Source: Paludibacteraceae bacterium (GTDB lineage Bacteria; Bacteroidota; Bacteroidia; Bacteroidales; Paludibacteraceae). From it: DNA of 52,587 nt. Location: positions 1 through 52,587 of the forward strand of contig JAHDRA010000012.1 of the NCBI GenBank assembly GCA_018433525.1, in the 5' to 3' direction. The translations under genes and the position numbers were made by a program. Positions 18,652-28,806 of this stretch are shown here, piece by piece. The notes below the pieces were generated by a model. The model saw only the letters and a program-made list of their open reading frames with translations, did no database searches and was not told the origin of the DNA. The stretch's first letter is position 1. Each line of letters begins with the position of its first letter.

Positions 18652-20076
18652 ATGGCTTTTTTAAACAATACATTGATAGTAAGAAGAGATTTAATGACAA
18701 AATTGGTAAGCTTGTTCAATGAAGGTGTACTTTTAAGTGAAATCGATCGGGTTCCTCTTAAAATGTCGCCTAAGAAAGCACAAGCACGAGGACGATGTTG
18801 CATTCACAAGGAAAGAGCGGTGTTAAAGTACAAGATAATGCCAATTCTTGGATACAGCATAGAAGAGGAAGAAGATGAACTCACTCCGCTTTCTGAATAT
18901 GCAAGGAAAGCACTTCTGAGAACAGAGAAAAATAAATCTATATTTACTGTTGTGGATGAAGCCTGCACAGCATGTGTAAAGACCAATTACGTAGTTACCA
19001 ATTTGTGTAAAGGTTGCGTAGCACGAGCCTGTTACATGAATTGCCCAAGAGAAGCCGTTTTTTTTAAAGAAAACGGTCAGGCTGGAATTGATCATAATAA
19101 ATGTATAAATTGCGGAATTTGTAAAGAAGCATGTCCTTATCACTCCATAGTTTTCGTTCCTGTTCCGTGCGAAGAATCATGTCCCGTGAAGGCCATACAA
19201 AAAGATGAAAACGGGATTGAACATATTGATGAATCAAAATGTATTTTTTGCGGAAAATGCATCAATGCCTGCCCATTTGGCTCAATTTTTGAAATTTCTC
19301 AAATATTTGATGTTTTATCGGCAATCCAAAGAAATGAAAAAATTACAGCTATTGTGGCTCCTTCCGTTCAGTCTCAATTTGAACATTCTTTTTCGGATAT
19401 AGCAACCGCTATAAAAAATATAGGATTTTCTGAAATCATAGAAGTAGCGCTGGGGGCAATGGAAACAGCTTTTCATGAAGGAGAAGAATTGCAGCAAAAA
19501 TTGGAGCAGGGTCAGCAATTTATGACTACTTCCTGCTGTCCCTCTTACGTTGAACTTACCAAGAAACATCTGATTGAAATGAAGCCATTCGTTTCTCAAA
19601 CCAATTCACCCATGTATTATGCCTCTAAAATAGCGAAAAATAAATATCCCGATTCAAAAGTATGTTTCATCGGTCCCTGTGTTGGAAAAAGAAAAGAGGC
19701 AGCCGATGATCAAACGATTGATTACGTATTGACTTTTGAAGAATTAGATGCTATTTTAAAGGGAATGAAAATAGAAATCATACCAACTGAAAATAAGGAT
19801 GATGAAGAAATAAAAGCTGGTAGAGGATTTGCTCAATCCGGCGGAGTAATTGCTGCGGTTATGGAATCTTACCCAAATGTAGGAATAAAGCCGTTGATAG
19901 TTACTAATATTGACAAGAAAAATATTGCTCTGCTCAAAGCATACGCCAAAGGGAAAGCACCGGGAAATTTTATAGAAGTAATGGCTTGCGAAGGTGGCTG
20001 CATTTCTGGTCCTTGCACGATAAATACGTATAAGGATGCACAAAAAATATTTAAAAAGGTTGTTGAGGAAAATTGA
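18652..20076 (+). CDS. monomeric [FeFe] hydrogenase, group-B-like
   Basis: A 474-residue iron-only hydrogenase that would exchange electrons between ferredoxin and protons in the cytoplasm. The N-terminal half has a cysteine-rich region (C105, C108, C119, C122, C127, C131) and two [4Fe-4S] motifs (C151, C154, C157, C161 and C197, C200, C203, C207). The H-cluster domain has TSCCPSY (C295, C296), IGPCVGKRKEA (C343) and EVMACEGGCISGPC (C446, C450). The GPC and MACEGGC forms, rather than MPC and MACPGGC, point to group B. The small-subunit tail and NADH-binding partners are absent. No maturation genes (hydEFG) are nearby. Its physiological direction is unknown. Confidence 0.88.
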   Translation: MAFLNNTLIVRRDLMTKLVSLFNEGVLLSEIDRVPLKMSPKKAQARGRCCIHKERAVLKYKIMPILGYSIEEEEDELTPLSEYARKALLRTEKNKSIFTVVDEACTACVKTNYVVTNLCKGCVARACYMNCPREAVFFKENGQAGIDHNKCINCGICKEACPYHSIVFVPVPCEESCPVKAIQKDENGIEHIDESKCIFCGKCINACPFGSIFEISQIFDVLSAIQRNEKITAIVAPSVQSQFEHSFSDIATAIKNIGFSEIIEVALGAMETAFHEGEELQQKLEQGQQFMTTSCCPSYVELTKKHLIEMKPFVSQTNSPMYYASKIAKNKYPDSKVCFIGPCVGKRKEAADDQTIDYVLTFEELDAILKGMKIEIIPTENKDDEEIKAGRGFAQSGGVIAAVMESYPNVGIKPLIVTNIDKKNIALLKAYAKGKAPGNFIEVMACEGGCISGPCTINTYKDAQKIFKKVVEEN

Positions 20077-20202
20077 AAGAAATTTTAATTTTGACTAATT
20101 TTGCCGAAATCATTTGAATTTTTTATTAAAAATTTAGCTCAAATTCCATTCAAAAGAATTAAAATTAACGTCAAGATATTACCTGACGATAAATCGTTTA
20201 AA

Positions 20203-21288
20203 ATGGCCGAAAAAACTTTACTGGAAAAACTGGAAGGACTACAAAATAAATTTGACGAAATTTCGACATTAATCACCGATCCGAATGTTATTTCCGATCA
20301 AAAACGTTTTGCCAAGCTCAACAAGGAATATCACGATTTACGCGAAATTTTAAACGTAAAAAACGAATATGAATTGGCATTATCGCACTTAACTGAAGCA
20401 AAACAAATGGTGGAAACCGAAAGTGATACAGAAATGCGTGAATTGGCAAGGTCGGAAATCGAAGAACTGGAGCAAAAAATTCCGGAATTGGAAAACAAGC
20501 TGAAATTTTTATTAATTCCGGCGGATCCGGAAGACAGGAAAAATGCCATTGTCGAAATAAGAGGCGGAACTGGTGGAGATGAAGCAGCAATTTTTGCAGG
20601 CGACCTTTTTCACATGTATGCCAAATTTTGCGAAAGCAAAGGTTGGAAAATTGAAGTTACCGATTATAATGAAGGTACGGCAGGAGGTTACAAGGAAATA
20701 ATTTTTACAGTATCCGGGGAAAATGTCTATGGCACATTGAAATACGAATCCGGTGTACATCGCGTTCAAAGAGTTCCTCAAACGGAAACACAGGGACGAA
20801 TTCACACTTCGGCGGCGACGGTGGCCGTGTTTCCGGAAGCTGAAGAGTTTGATGTGGATTTAAAAGAATCCGACATTCGCGTAGATATTTATTGTTCTTC
20901 AGGACCCGGCGGACAATCGGTCAATACCACTTATTCTGCCGTTCGGTTGATACATATTCCTACAGGAATCACCGTGCAATGTCAGGATGAAAAGTCGCAA
21001 CACAAAAACAAGGCAAAAGCCATGATTGAACTTCGTTCAAGAATTTATGCCATTGAACATCAAAAATATCTTGACGAAATCGGTTCAAGACGTAAAACAA
21101 TGGTATCTACCGGCGATCGATCGGCCAAAATTCGTACCTATAATTATCCGCAAGGAAGAGTTACCGATCATCGCATCAATTACACTATTTACAACCTGCC
21201 CGCATTTATGAATGGGGAAATTCAGACAATGATTGATCAGCTTATGATTGCAGAAAATGCTGAAAGATTAAAAGATGCAGAATTATAA
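20203..21288 (+). CDS. prfA: peptide chain release factor 1
   Basis: Releases nascent peptides at UAA and UAG. I start at ATG 20203 ([14 protein letters not shown]), giving 361 residues, the usual length; an in-frame alternative at 20101 would add 34 atypical residues. The GGQ hydrolysis motif is at 236-238 ([12 protein letters not shown]), and the stop-codon recognition PxT motif reads PQT at 192-194. The long coiled N-terminal helical domain (about 1-100) is present. It follows the hydrogenase gene by 126 bases and precedes pyrF closely. Confidence 0.95.
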   Translation: MAEKTLLEKLEGLQNKFDEISTLITDPNVISDQKRFAKLNKEYHDLREILNVKNEYELALSHLTEAKQMVETESDTEMRELARSEIEELEQKIPELENKLKFLLIPADPEDRKNAIVEIRGGTGGDEAAIFAGDLFHMYAKFCESKGWKIEVTDYNEGTAGGYKEIIFTVSGENVYGTLKYESGVHRVQRVPQTETQGRIHTSAATVAVFPEAEEFDVDLKESDIRVDIYCSSGPGGQSVNTTYSAVRLIHIPTGITVQCQDEKSQHKNKAKAMIELRSRIYAIEHQKYLDEIGSRRKTMVSTGDRSAKIRTYNYPQGRVTDHRINYTIYNLPAFMNGEIQTMIDQLMIAENAERLKDAEL

Positions 21289-21317
21289 CATATGGGATAT
21301 TGATAAATTCCAACAAA

Positions 21318-22154
21318 ATGAACCGAAAAGAACTTTTTGAAAATATTAAAAGGAAAAAATCATTTCTATGTATCGGATTGGATACCGATATAAATAAAAT
21401 TCCTATTTATTTAAAAGAAAAATCATCAAATCCAATATTTGATTTTAATAAAGTTATAGTCGATGCGACGGCAGATTTATGCGTTGCGTACAAACCCAAT
21501 CTGGCTTTTTACGAAAGTCTCGGGATAGAAGGTTTGAAAGCTCTGAATGAAACAGTTGCTTACATTAGGAATCATCATCCCGATCAATTTTTGATTGCCG
21601 ATGCAAAACGTGGCGATATCGGCAACACTTCGGCCATGTATGCGCAAGCTTTTTTTGAAAAAATGAATTTCGACGCCATAACCGTTTCTCCGTATATGGG
21701 TGAAGATTCCATTAAACCTTTTCTTTCCTATAAGAATAAATGGACCATTATTCTTGCGCTAACTTCCAATAAAGGAGCTTTCGACTTTCAACTGATAAAG
21801 GAAGAAAATACCAGAGAAAGATTGTTTGAAAAAGTTTTGAAAACATCTACAAATTGGGGAACGGAAGAAAATATAATGTATGTCGTTGGCGCAACAAAAA
21901 CAGAATATCTAAAATCGGTAAGAGAAATCGTTCCTGAACATTTTCTTTTAATTCCCGGTATTGGGGCGCAGGGAGGAAGTCTTGAAGAAACGGCAAAATT
22001 TGGATTGACCAGTCAGTGTGGTTTGTTGGTAAATTCATCGCGTCAAATTATCTATGCCTCTTCGGATGAAAACTTTGCCGAAGCAGCTCGCTTTGAAGCA
22101 TTGCAACTTCAACAGGCAATGGAAAATATTTTGTTAAAAAGTGGCATTATTTGA
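21318..22154 (+). CDS. pyrF: orotidine 5'-phosphate decarboxylase
   Basis: Final step of UMP synthesis. ATG 21318 ([20 protein letters not shown]) is preferred over the TTG at 21300. It is the longer form of the enzyme (278 residues): LCIGLDTD near the start, [15 protein letters not shown] with the catalytic Asp-Lys pair, and [14 protein letters not shown]. It begins 29 bases after prfA and the two share a transcript, ended by the terminator at 22181-22212. Confidence 0.95.
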   Translation: MNRKELFENIKRKKSFLCIGLDTDINKIPIYLKEKSSNPIFDFNKVIVDATADLCVAYKPNLAFYESLGIEGLKALNETVAYIRNHHPDQFLIADAKRGDIGNTSAMYAQAFFEKMNFDAITVSPYMGEDSIKPFLSYKNKWTIILALTSNKGAFDFQLIKEENTRERLFEKVLKTSTNWGTEENIMYVVGATKTEYLKSVREIVPEHFLLIPGIGAQGGSLEETAKFGLTSQCGLLVNSSRQIIYASSDENFAEAARFEALQLQQAMENILLKSGII

Positions 22155-22180
22155 GCTGCCACAATTTTTTTTCAATTTAA

Positions 22181-22212
22181 AAAGGGCGACTTCAAACTTG
22201 GAGTCGCCCTTT
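22181..22212. terminator. bidirectional terminator between pyrF and ompA-like gene
   Basis: AAAGGGCGACT (22181-22191) pairs perfectly with AGTCGCCCTTT (22202-22212) around a ten-base loop. A-rich and T-rich flanks on both sides give a U-run for transcripts from either direction, as needed for these convergent genes. Confidence 0.85.
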
Positions 22213-22235
22213 AATTTTAAATCAACTATTTATTT

Positions 22236-23456
22236 TTACTTTGAAATTTCAAATTCTACGCGACGATTTTTCTGTCTACCTGCAGGAGTATCATTTGAAG
22301 CAATAGGTTTATCTTCACCGTAACCTGCGACAGTAATGGCAGAAGCAGGAATACCCTTTTTAACAAGATAATCCTTTACAGCTTGAGCACGAGCAATCGA
22401 CAACTGTTGATTAACCGATTTTGGTCCAATATTGTCAGTATGACCTGAAACAGTAATTTTTGTCCAAGCAGTAGAATTACTGTTCAAAATAGCATAAATC
22501 TGATCCAGCAAATCATAAGCTTGCTTGGTTAATTGGGAAGAACCAAATTCAAATTCAATATTCTGGAAAGTTGCATTAACAGTACCGGTTGATTTCTGCG
22601 ATAAAGCCTTTAAATCGCTTTCAAGTTGTTGCAATTTGTTCTTTATCATGGCATTGTCATTTTCCAAAGCTTTCAAACGATTTTCCGTATTGGCGTCAAC
22701 TTTTCCATCTTGAACAGTTTTTTCGATAACAACCGGTGCCGGAGCCGGATAATATTCTTCCAAAGACATGTCGCGAACATGAGATTTTGTAGCTCCGCCA
22801 AATTTATAACGCAGTCCAATTGTACCGATCAAAGCATCACTACCTAAAGAATTGTTACTCAACCCGCCTAAATTTTCTCTCATATAATAACGGTACTGAC
22901 CTTCCACTCCCAACGACAATACTTTGCTGAGACGATATTCGGCATTTAGAGCGGCAAATGCAAGTGGAGATTTCAAATTATCACCATCAGTAACTCCTGC
23001 AACACCTGAATAAGAGTAGAATCCCAACCCTGCGCCCAGATTTCCATAAATATTTACTTTACCCCAAAAGCCAGCACGTTTTGGAGCCAGTAAATTACTT
23101 AAGTTTGTAGAACCATACAAGGTAAAATCAAGCGTATGACCCGCACCCGTATTTCTGCCATAAGTCAGATAACTGAAATCGGCACCCAATCCAAAAAGTG
23201 GATTAAAAGTGTATTCTACATAAATTTGTGGAGCAGTCCATGCTGCATTGTTGGCATAACGCGCCCAAGAATTTTCAAAAAAAAGATAATCTGTAACAGT
23301 ACTGGAAGGCGTAACCCGATAGTAATCCACTCCAGCCTTAATACCGGCCGACCAATGAGCAATATCGGCTTTCGCTTTAGTTTCTGCCGTGCTTTGAGCA
23401 GATGCGTAAGTTACAGCAACTGCCAATAACATAACGCTCAATAAGATTTTTTTCAT
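22236..23456 (-). CDS. OmpA-family outer membrane protein
   Basis: Signal peptide ending at AYASAQ (about residue 21), then an eight-stranded beta-barrel-like domain (about 25-225), a coiled-coil linker (TENRLKALENDNAMIKNKLQ, about 255-290) and a peptidoglycan-binding OmpA domain (about 295-406) with SGHTDNIGPKSVNQQLSIAR and AGYGEDKPIASN. It would tether the outer membrane to the cell wall and may be a major surface protein. It is transcribed alone, with a leader of about 140 bases. Confidence 0.9.
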   Translation of the reverse strand: MKKILLSVMLLAVAVTYASAQSTAETKAKADIAHWSAGIKAGVDYYRVTPSSTVTDYLFFENSWARYANNAAWTAPQIYVEYTFNPLFGLGADFSYLTYGRNTGAGHTLDFTLYGSTNLSNLLAPKRAGFWGKVNIYGNLGAGLGFYSYSGVAGVTDGDNLKSPLAFAALNAEYRLSKVLSLGVEGQYRYYMRENLGGLSNNSLGSDALIGTIGLRYKFGGATKSHVRDMSLEEYYPAPAPVVIEKTVQDGKVDANTENRLKALENDNAMIKNKLQQLESDLKALSQKSTGTVNATFQNIEFEFGSSQLTKQAYDLLDQIYAILNSNSTAWTKITVSGHTDNIGPKSVNQQLSIARAQAVKDYLVKKGIPASAITVAGYGEDKPIASNDTPAGRQKNRRVEFEISK

Positions 23457-23845
23457 AATTCTACTTTTTTAGTTAATTGATTTTCCGAATATTATTTTGA
23501 TTAAAAAAGATAAATAGGATTTATTGAAAACACACCTCAATAAAACTTAAAAATTTATTTCCTGCCTCTAATTTATAATTCAAGCATCGGCATTCACCGC
23601 AAAATTAATAAAATTACTTTAATGCAAATAATTTTTAATAGAAATATCGGCAAATATATTTATTTTTTTTCAAAATCAAAATAATTTTCGAACTTTTTTT
23701 CTAAAAAATTATTTATAATAATCAAAAAAATCACGCAACAATAAAAATTTAAATCGAAGAAAGTTTTTAAAGCAAAATTTTTGATTCTAAAGAAAGATTT
23801 TTTTCAGTAACTTTTTACAATAATTATGCCATAAAATCTGTGTTC
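23457..23845. other. gap between ompA-like gene and pdxH
   Basis: 389 very AT-rich bases. It contains the candidate promoter of the OmpA-like gene (23600-23628). Nothing else stands out, and no terminator for pdxH is clear. Confidence 0.4.
23600..23628 (-). promoter_or_regulatory. candidate promoter of the OmpA-like gene
   Basis: On the minus strand TTTG (23628-23625) is followed after 17 bases by TAATTTTG (23607-23600). The elements match the Bacteroidetes consensus but the spacer is two bases shorter than usual. Confidence 0.4.
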
Positions 23846-24475
23846 TTAAGGTGCAAGTCTTGAAATTTCCCATTGTTGATCGTTTTTTGTGTAGAACAAT
23901 CGATCGTGCATTCTGTCAGGCCTTCCTTGCCAAAATTCAAAAGTTTTGGGGCGAACCAGAAACCCGCCCCAAAAAGGTGGTCGTGGCACCTCAGTTTCAA
24001 ACTTATGCTTATAATACTCGAATTGTTTGTCAAGAAAATCTCTTGACGGAATTTTTCGACTTTGAGGTGATGCCCATGCACCAATTTGACTGAATAAAGG
24101 ACGCATTTTAAAATATTCGTCGGAAGCTTGCTCTGCAATTTTTTCGGCATTGCCTGTTATGCGTACCTGACGCTCCAAAACCGGCCAGAAAAACAACAGA
24201 GAAACTCTTTGATTATGAAGAATTTGCAATCCCTTATTCCCTTTATAGTTTGTAAAGAAAACAAATCCTTCGTCAGTCAATTCTTTCAATAAAACCATTC
24301 TGCCATGAGGTTGCCATTCTGCATCAACAGTAGATAGAACCATTGCATTGGGTTCAGATTCCTCAGTATTTATGGCTTCGCTCAGCCACAACTTAAACTG
24401 TTGAAAAGGATTTTTTAAAATATTCGATTCATTCAGAGTAGATCGGTCGTACTGTTTGCGTAAATCTTTAAGCAT
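23846..24475 (-). CDS. pdxH: pyridoxamine 5'-phosphate oxidase
   Basis: FMN enzyme that makes pyridoxal 5'-phosphate. The 209-residue protein begins LKDLRKQYDRSTLNES, has the FMN-binding GRMVLLKELTDEGFVFFTNY block, SLLFFWPVLERQVRITG, and ends with the family C-terminal signature FEFWQGRPDRMHDRLFYTK and ISRLAP. Both length and ends are typical. It is downstream of era on the same strand, 103 bases away. Confidence 0.96.
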   Translation of the reverse strand: MLKDLRKQYDRSTLNESNILKNPFQQFKLWLSEAINTEESEPNAMVLSTVDAEWQPHGRMVLLKELTDEGFVFFTNYKGNKGLQILHNQRVSLLFFWPVLERQVRITGNAEKIAEQASDEYFKMRPLFSQIGAWASPQSRKIPSRDFLDKQFEYYKHKFETEVPRPPFWGGFLVRPKTFEFWQGRPDRMHDRLFYTKNDQQWEISRLAP

Positions 24476-24578
24476 AAAAGCAATTTATTACACCTTTATA
24501 CTCAAATAACACTTTTAAGAAATATTTGTTTTAAATCGAAAGAGAAAATTTATAACAATCCTCAACAAAATTATAGGA

Positions 24579-25460
24579 TTAATCGTGCAAATAACCAAAG
24601 TCTTTAAGCTTTTTCTCCTTATTCCTCCAATCTTTTTCGACTTTTACATAAAGGCTAAGAAAAACTTTTTGTCCGAGAAATTCTTCTATATCTTTTCTGG
24701 CCTGTACACCAACCTTTTTCAACGATTTTCCACCCTTACCAATAATGATTCCTTTTTGGGAATCTCTTTCAACATAAATCACAGCACCTATTCTGACAAG
24801 ATTTTCCTCTTCATGAAATTCTTCTATCTCCACTTCAACGGCATAAGGCACCTCCTTCTGATAATTCAACAACACTTTTTCGCGAATGATTTCACTAATA
24901 AAAAAACGTACAGGTTTGTCGGTTAACTGGTCTTTGTCAAAAAAAGGAGGAGATTCGGGCAATAGTTCTTTGATTCGCTTCATAAGGTAATCCACGTTGA
25001 ACTTTTCGAGTGCAGAAATGGGCAGTATTTCACCTCGAGGAAAAATGCCATGCCATTTTTCAACCAACAATTCCAATTTTTCCTGATTAATAAGATCTAT
25101 CTTGTTGATTAAAACCAATAAAGGAACATTATCAGAATTAATTTTTTGAACAAAATCCATATCTTTTGGTTCTGCATCATACACATCAGTAACATACATC
25201 AGAATATCGGCATCGGTGAGAGCAGAACGTGAAAATTGCAACATGGATTCCTGCAAAGCATATTTTGGTTTAAGAATGCCCGGCGTGTCCGAAAAAATCA
25301 TTTGATAATTTTCCTCGTTGACTATTCCCAAAATTCGATGACGGGTTGTTTGCGATTTTGAGGTGATGATAGAAAGTTTCTCCCCAACAAGGGCATTCAT
25401 CAGCGTAGATTTACCTACGTTGGGATTACCGACTAAATTTATAAAACCCGATTTATGCAT
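24579..25460 (-). CDS. era: GTPase Era
   Basis: Essential GTPase for 30S subunit assembly. GTPase motifs are GNPNVGKSTL (G1, residues 11-20), SDTPG (G3, about 57-61) and NKID (G4). The C-terminal KH domain carries GIIIGKGGKSLKKVG, which binds the 3' end of 16S rRNA. Length 293 is normal. It is divergent from the rplM operon. Confidence 0.97.
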   Translation of the reverse strand: MHKSGFINLVGNPNVGKSTLMNALVGEKLSIITSKSQTTRHRILGIVNEENYQMIFSDTPGILKPKYALQESMLQFSRSALTDADILMYVTDVYDAEPKDMDFVQKINSDNVPLLVLINKIDLINQEKLELLVEKWHGIFPRGEILPISALEKFNVDYLMKRIKELLPESPPFFDKDQLTDKPVRFFISEIIREKVLLNYQKEVPYAVEVEIEEFHEEENLVRIGAVIYVERDSQKGIIIGKGGKSLKKVGVQARKDIEEFLGQKVFLSLYVKVEKDWRNKEKKLKDFGYLHD

Positions 25461-25813
25461 AATTTAATACCAACTTTATGATGATTTCGATTCATCCACA
25501 AAATTAAAAAATTATTGATTAAAGACGATTATCAGTCAAATTTTTCTACGCTCCGAAAAACACAAAAGCAAATATCGAAAAAATTTCCCGAGTTGAAATA
25601 AAAACATAAAAATCATTTTAAAAAAAATTTTACCTCTAACTATTTGTAAATCGAAAGAAAAAGAGTATTTTTGCAGTCCGTTTATTATCCAAAATAAAAA
25701 GTTCATTGGTATAATTTATTGTCTTTATTTTGTATTGATTAGCCATTCCAAAAATAAGATAAAAGGTACCTAAGTAAAAAGAATTTATTAATTTATTTAA
25801 ACCATTAGTAAAA
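25461..25813. other. divergent gap between era and rplM
   Basis: 353 bases. Holds the strong rplM promoter at 25643-25673 and a leader of about 130 bases before rplM that could carry autoregulation, though I see no defined structure. No clear era promoter was found. Confidence 0.45.
25643..25673 (+). promoter_or_regulatory. promoter of the rplM-rpsI operon
   Basis: TTTG at 25643-25646, a 19-base spacer, then TATTTTTG at 25666-25673 followed by C. This is a full match to the Bacteroidetes housekeeping consensus and the best promoter in the window, as expected for ribosomal protein genes. Confidence 0.8.
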
Positions 25814-26269
25814 GTGGATACTTTAAGTTATAAAACCATTTCTGCCAATAAAAACACCGTGCAGAAAGAATGGGTTTTGATAGATGCAAGTGATGAGATA
25901 TTGGGTCGCATGGGAACAAAAGTGGCCAAGCTTCTGCGTGGAAAATATAAACCAAATTTCACACCACATGTAGATTGTGGTGATAATGTGATTATTATCA
26001 ACGCCAGCAAAATAAAATTGACAGGCAACAAATGGACAGATCGTATTTACTTACGACATACCGGTTATCCCGGAGGGCAAAGAGAAACCACCCCTGCCCA
26101 GATGTTGGCAAAAGATCCTGAAAGACTTATCCGTAAGGTAATAAAAGGTATGTTGCCCAAAAACAGATTGGGAGCAAAACTTTTAAAAAATCTTTACGTA
26201 TTCCCCAATGCAGAACACAATATGCAGGCTCAACAGCCAAAGCAAATCGATTTAAACTCACTTAAATAA
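25814..26269 (+). CDS. rplM: 50S ribosomal protein L13
   Basis: Early-assembling 23S rRNA-binding protein. It uses a GTG start at 25814 (protein MDTLSYKTISANK). Family features include WVLIDASDEILGRMGTKVAKLLRGK, HVDCGDNVIIINA, and RKVIKGMLPKNRLGAKLLKNLYVF. 151 residues is the normal size. rpsI follows after five bases. Confidence 0.97.
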   Translation: MDTLSYKTISANKNTVQKEWVLIDASDEILGRMGTKVAKLLRGKYKPNFTPHVDCGDNVIIINASKIKLTGNKWTDRIYLRHTGYPGGQRETTPAQMLAKDPERLIRKVIKGMLPKNRLGAKLLKNLYVFPNAEHNMQAQQPKQIDLNSLK

Positions 26270-26274
26270 TCAGT

Positions 26275-26661
26275 ATGGAAATAGTAAATGCCTTAGGAAG
26301 AAGAAAAGCAGCTGTTGCTCGTGTTTTTGTTAACGAAGGAACAGGAAAAATCATAATCAACAAACGAGAATTGTCCGTTTATTTCCCATCGCTTCTTTTG
26401 CAATACATTGTAAAACAACCTTTGGACAAGTTGAATGTGACTGAGAAATATGATATCAAGGTTAATTTGAAGGGAGGCGGATTCAAAGGACAAGCTGAAG
26501 CTTTACGTTTAGCCATTGCTCGTGCTTTAGTAAAAATAAATCCCGAAGATAAACCTGCTTTGAAATCGGAAGGTTTCTTAACTCGCGACCCGAGAATTGT
26601 AGAAAGAAAAAAACCGGGTCGTCCCAAAGCACGCAAAAGATTTCAGTTCTCAAAACGATAA
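26275..26661 (+). CDS. rpsI: 30S ribosomal protein S9
   Basis: 128 residues, with the expected LGRRKAAVARVFV start, VNLKGGGFKGQAEALRLAIARAL core and the basic C-terminal tail ending FQFSKR that reaches into the decoding centre. It is co-transcribed with rplM. Confidence 0.98.
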   Translation: MEIVNALGRRKAAVARVFVNEGTGKIIINKRELSVYFPSLLLQYIVKQPLDKLNVTEKYDIKVNLKGGGFKGQAEALRLAIARALVKINPEDKPALKSEGFLTRDPRIVERKKPGRPKARKRFQFSKR

Positions 26662-26829
26662 TATCAATCTGTTGTTTCTCTTTTTATTATCAAATGATAT
26701 TTGTAACAAAAAGTCACACAAACAGCGAATTGAATTTGGTTTAGTATCTAAATTGTGGAGACTCTTTTAAAAATAAAGACTACTCAACAATTGAATTTCA
26801 CAGAAAGTAAACAAATTAAAAAAAGTAAA

Positions 26830-27666
26830 ATGTCAAGAACAAATTTTGAAGAATTATTAGAAGCTGGTTGTCATTTTGGCCATTTAAAAAGAAAATGGAA
26901 TCCTGCAATGGCTCCATACATTTTCATGGAACGAAATGGTATTCACATTATCGATTTACACAAAACAGCTGCAAAAATTGATGAAGCTGCTCAAGCAATG
27001 AAGCAAATAGCAAAATCGGGAAGAAAAATACTATTTGTAGCTACCAAAAAGCAAGCAAAGGATTTAGTAGCCGAAAAAGCAAAAGCTGTAGGAATGCCTT
27101 ATATAACGGAACGCTGGCCGGGTGGCATGCTCACCAACTTTCCTACCATACGTAAAGCTATCAAGAAAATGTCGACCATAGACAAAATGATGACTGATGG
27201 TACATTTGACAATATTTCGAAACGAGAAAAACTGCAAATTACACGCGAAAGAGAAAAATTGGAAAAAAATCTTGGTTCTATTACCGATTTAACACGTTTG
27301 CCTGCAGCCATTTTTGTGGTTGATGTAATGAAAGAACATATTGCGGTTAAGGAAGCCGAAAAACTTGGAATTCCTATTTTTGGGATTGTGGATACTAATT
27401 CTGACCCCAGTAATATCGATTTTGTTATTCCGGCCAATGATGATGCAACCAAATCCATTGAAGTTATTTTGAATGCTCTAATTGATGCTATTCAGGAAGG
27501 AATTGAAGAGCGAAAACTCGAAAAAGTTGAGACTGAGGCTGCAGAAGCACCTGTAGTGAAAGAAAGAAAGTCCAGGGTAAATAAACGACCCAGAACACAA
27601 CGTGAAGACGATGAGGCTCTTAAAGCCAACGTGGTTAACAAATTTATAAAAGAAGAAGAAAATTAA
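26830..27666 (+). CDS. rpsB: 30S ribosomal protein S2
   Basis: I choose ATG 26830 ([18 protein letters not shown]), which gives 278 residues; the GTG at 26755 would add 25 non-homologous residues. Family signatures are [31 protein letters not shown] and [32 protein letters not shown]. The C-terminal 50 residues form the acidic/basic extension usual in this phylum. It follows rpsI by 168 bases and leads to tsf. Confidence 0.97.
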   Translation: MSRTNFEELLEAGCHFGHLKRKWNPAMAPYIFMERNGIHIIDLHKTAAKIDEAAQAMKQIAKSGRKILFVATKKQAKDLVAEKAKAVGMPYITERWPGGMLTNFPTIRKAIKKMSTIDKMMTDGTFDNISKREKLQITREREKLEKNLGSITDLTRLPAAIFVVDVMKEHIAVKEAEKLGIPIFGIVDTNSDPSNIDFVIPANDDATKSIEVILNALIDAIQEGIEERKLEKVETEAAEAPVVKERKSRVNKRPRTQREDDEALKANVVNKFIKEEEN

Positions 27667-27885
27667 ATAATGAGAACATTTGACTGAGAAAAATTTTAAT
27701 TTAATAAATTCGTTCAAAAGTATTATTATTTACAGTCTTGATCTATAATAACGAGTTACGGTTATAATTCATTTGTAGCTGGTAGCTCGTTTTAGTTACA
27801 ACAACATTTATAAACAATTAAAACATCTTTTTTTTCATGTATGCATGAAATTGAAGATATTTTTCAGAATTTAAATCAAAAAATT

Positions 27886-28704
27886 ATGGCAGTAACATTG
27901 CAAGAAATTACAAAACTTCGTACTATGACTGGTGCAGGTCTTATGGATTGTAAGAATGCGCTGATAGAAGCAAACAACGATCTGGAAAAAGCAATAGAAA
28001 TTATCAGAAAAAAAGGTCAGGCAATCGCAGCCAAGCGCAGCGGAAGAGAAGCATCAGAAGGTTGTGTGCTTGCCGCAGCCAAAGATGGCTTTGCAGCAGT
28101 ACTTGCCCTGAAATGCGAAACCGACTTCGTTGCCAAAAATGCTGACTTTATGGCTTTAACTCAATCCATTCTGGATGTGGCAATGGATAAAAAACCGGCA
28201 ACACTTGATGAATTAAAAGCTTTTACTATTAACGGTCGTACCATTGCCGACTTGGTTGTGGACGAATCGGCTATTACCGGCGAAAAAGTTGAATTGGATG
28301 ACTATAATTTTGTAAAGGGCGGTACAACAGCCGCTTATATTCATCAAGGAAATAAGCTGGCAACTATTGTTGCCTTCAAAGAAGAAAATGTAGATCATCA
28401 GGTTGCACGCGACATTGCCATGCAAATAGCAGCAATGAATCCAATAGCTATCGACCGTGCTTCGGTTCCGGCTCATATCATTGAAACAGAACTCGAAATA
28501 GGGCGCGAAAAAGCTCGTGAAGAAGGCAAACCTGAAAATATTATCGACAAAATTGCTGAAGGCAGACTCAACAAATTTTTTCAGGAATCGGTTTTATTGG
28601 AACAAACATCCGTTAAAGACAGTAAAATTACAATCGGAGAATATCTGAAAGCTCATCATGCAACTATAATCGATTTTAAGAGAGTCAGTCTGAATCTTGA
28701 TTAA
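27886..28704 (+). CDS. tsf: elongation factor Ts
   Basis: Nucleotide exchange factor for EF-Tu. ATG 27886 (MAVTLQEITKLR) gives 272 residues; the upstream ATG at 27841 adds 15 unlikely residues. The signature TGAGLMDCKNAL is at the N-terminal helical domain, followed by two core domains (ALKCETDFVAKN). The 219-base rpsB-tsf spacer has a short stem AACGAG / CTCGTT (27750-27791) of unknown meaning. Confidence 0.97.
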   Translation: MAVTLQEITKLRTMTGAGLMDCKNALIEANNDLEKAIEIIRKKGQAIAAKRSGREASEGCVLAAAKDGFAAVLALKCETDFVAKNADFMALTQSILDVAMDKKPATLDELKAFTINGRTIADLVVDESAITGEKVELDDYNFVKGGTTAAYIHQGNKLATIVAFKEENVDHQVARDIAMQIAAMNPIAIDRASVPAHIIETELEIGREKAREEGKPENIIDKIAEGRLNKFFQESVLLEQTSVKDSKITIGEYLKAHHATIIDFKRVSLNLD

Positions 28705-28727
28705 AAATTTTTTATATATGAAAAGAC

Positions 28728-28763
28728 AAAAACGGGAGAAAATGATTTTTCTTCCGTTTTTTT
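28728..28763 (+). terminator. Rho-independent terminator after tsf
   Basis: A 15-pair stem (one G-U) formed by AAAAACGGGAGAAAA and its partner around the four-base loop TGAT, ending in a U-run. It closes the rplM-rpsI-rpsB-tsf unit and faces the convergent acyltransferase gene. Confidence 0.85.
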
Positions 28764-28806
28764 CAAAATCAAAAAAGTTAAAATGGTAGAATTTCGCTGC
28801 TCTTTT

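Noticed and set aside
20101..20202. N-terminal extension of release factor 1
   Set aside because: The 34 extra residues do not resemble the family, and ATG 20203 gives the normal length.
27750..27791. Short stem AACGAG / CTCGTT in the rpsB-tsf spacer as a regulatory leader
   Set aside because: Only six pairs and a 30-base loop; no known leader family recognised.
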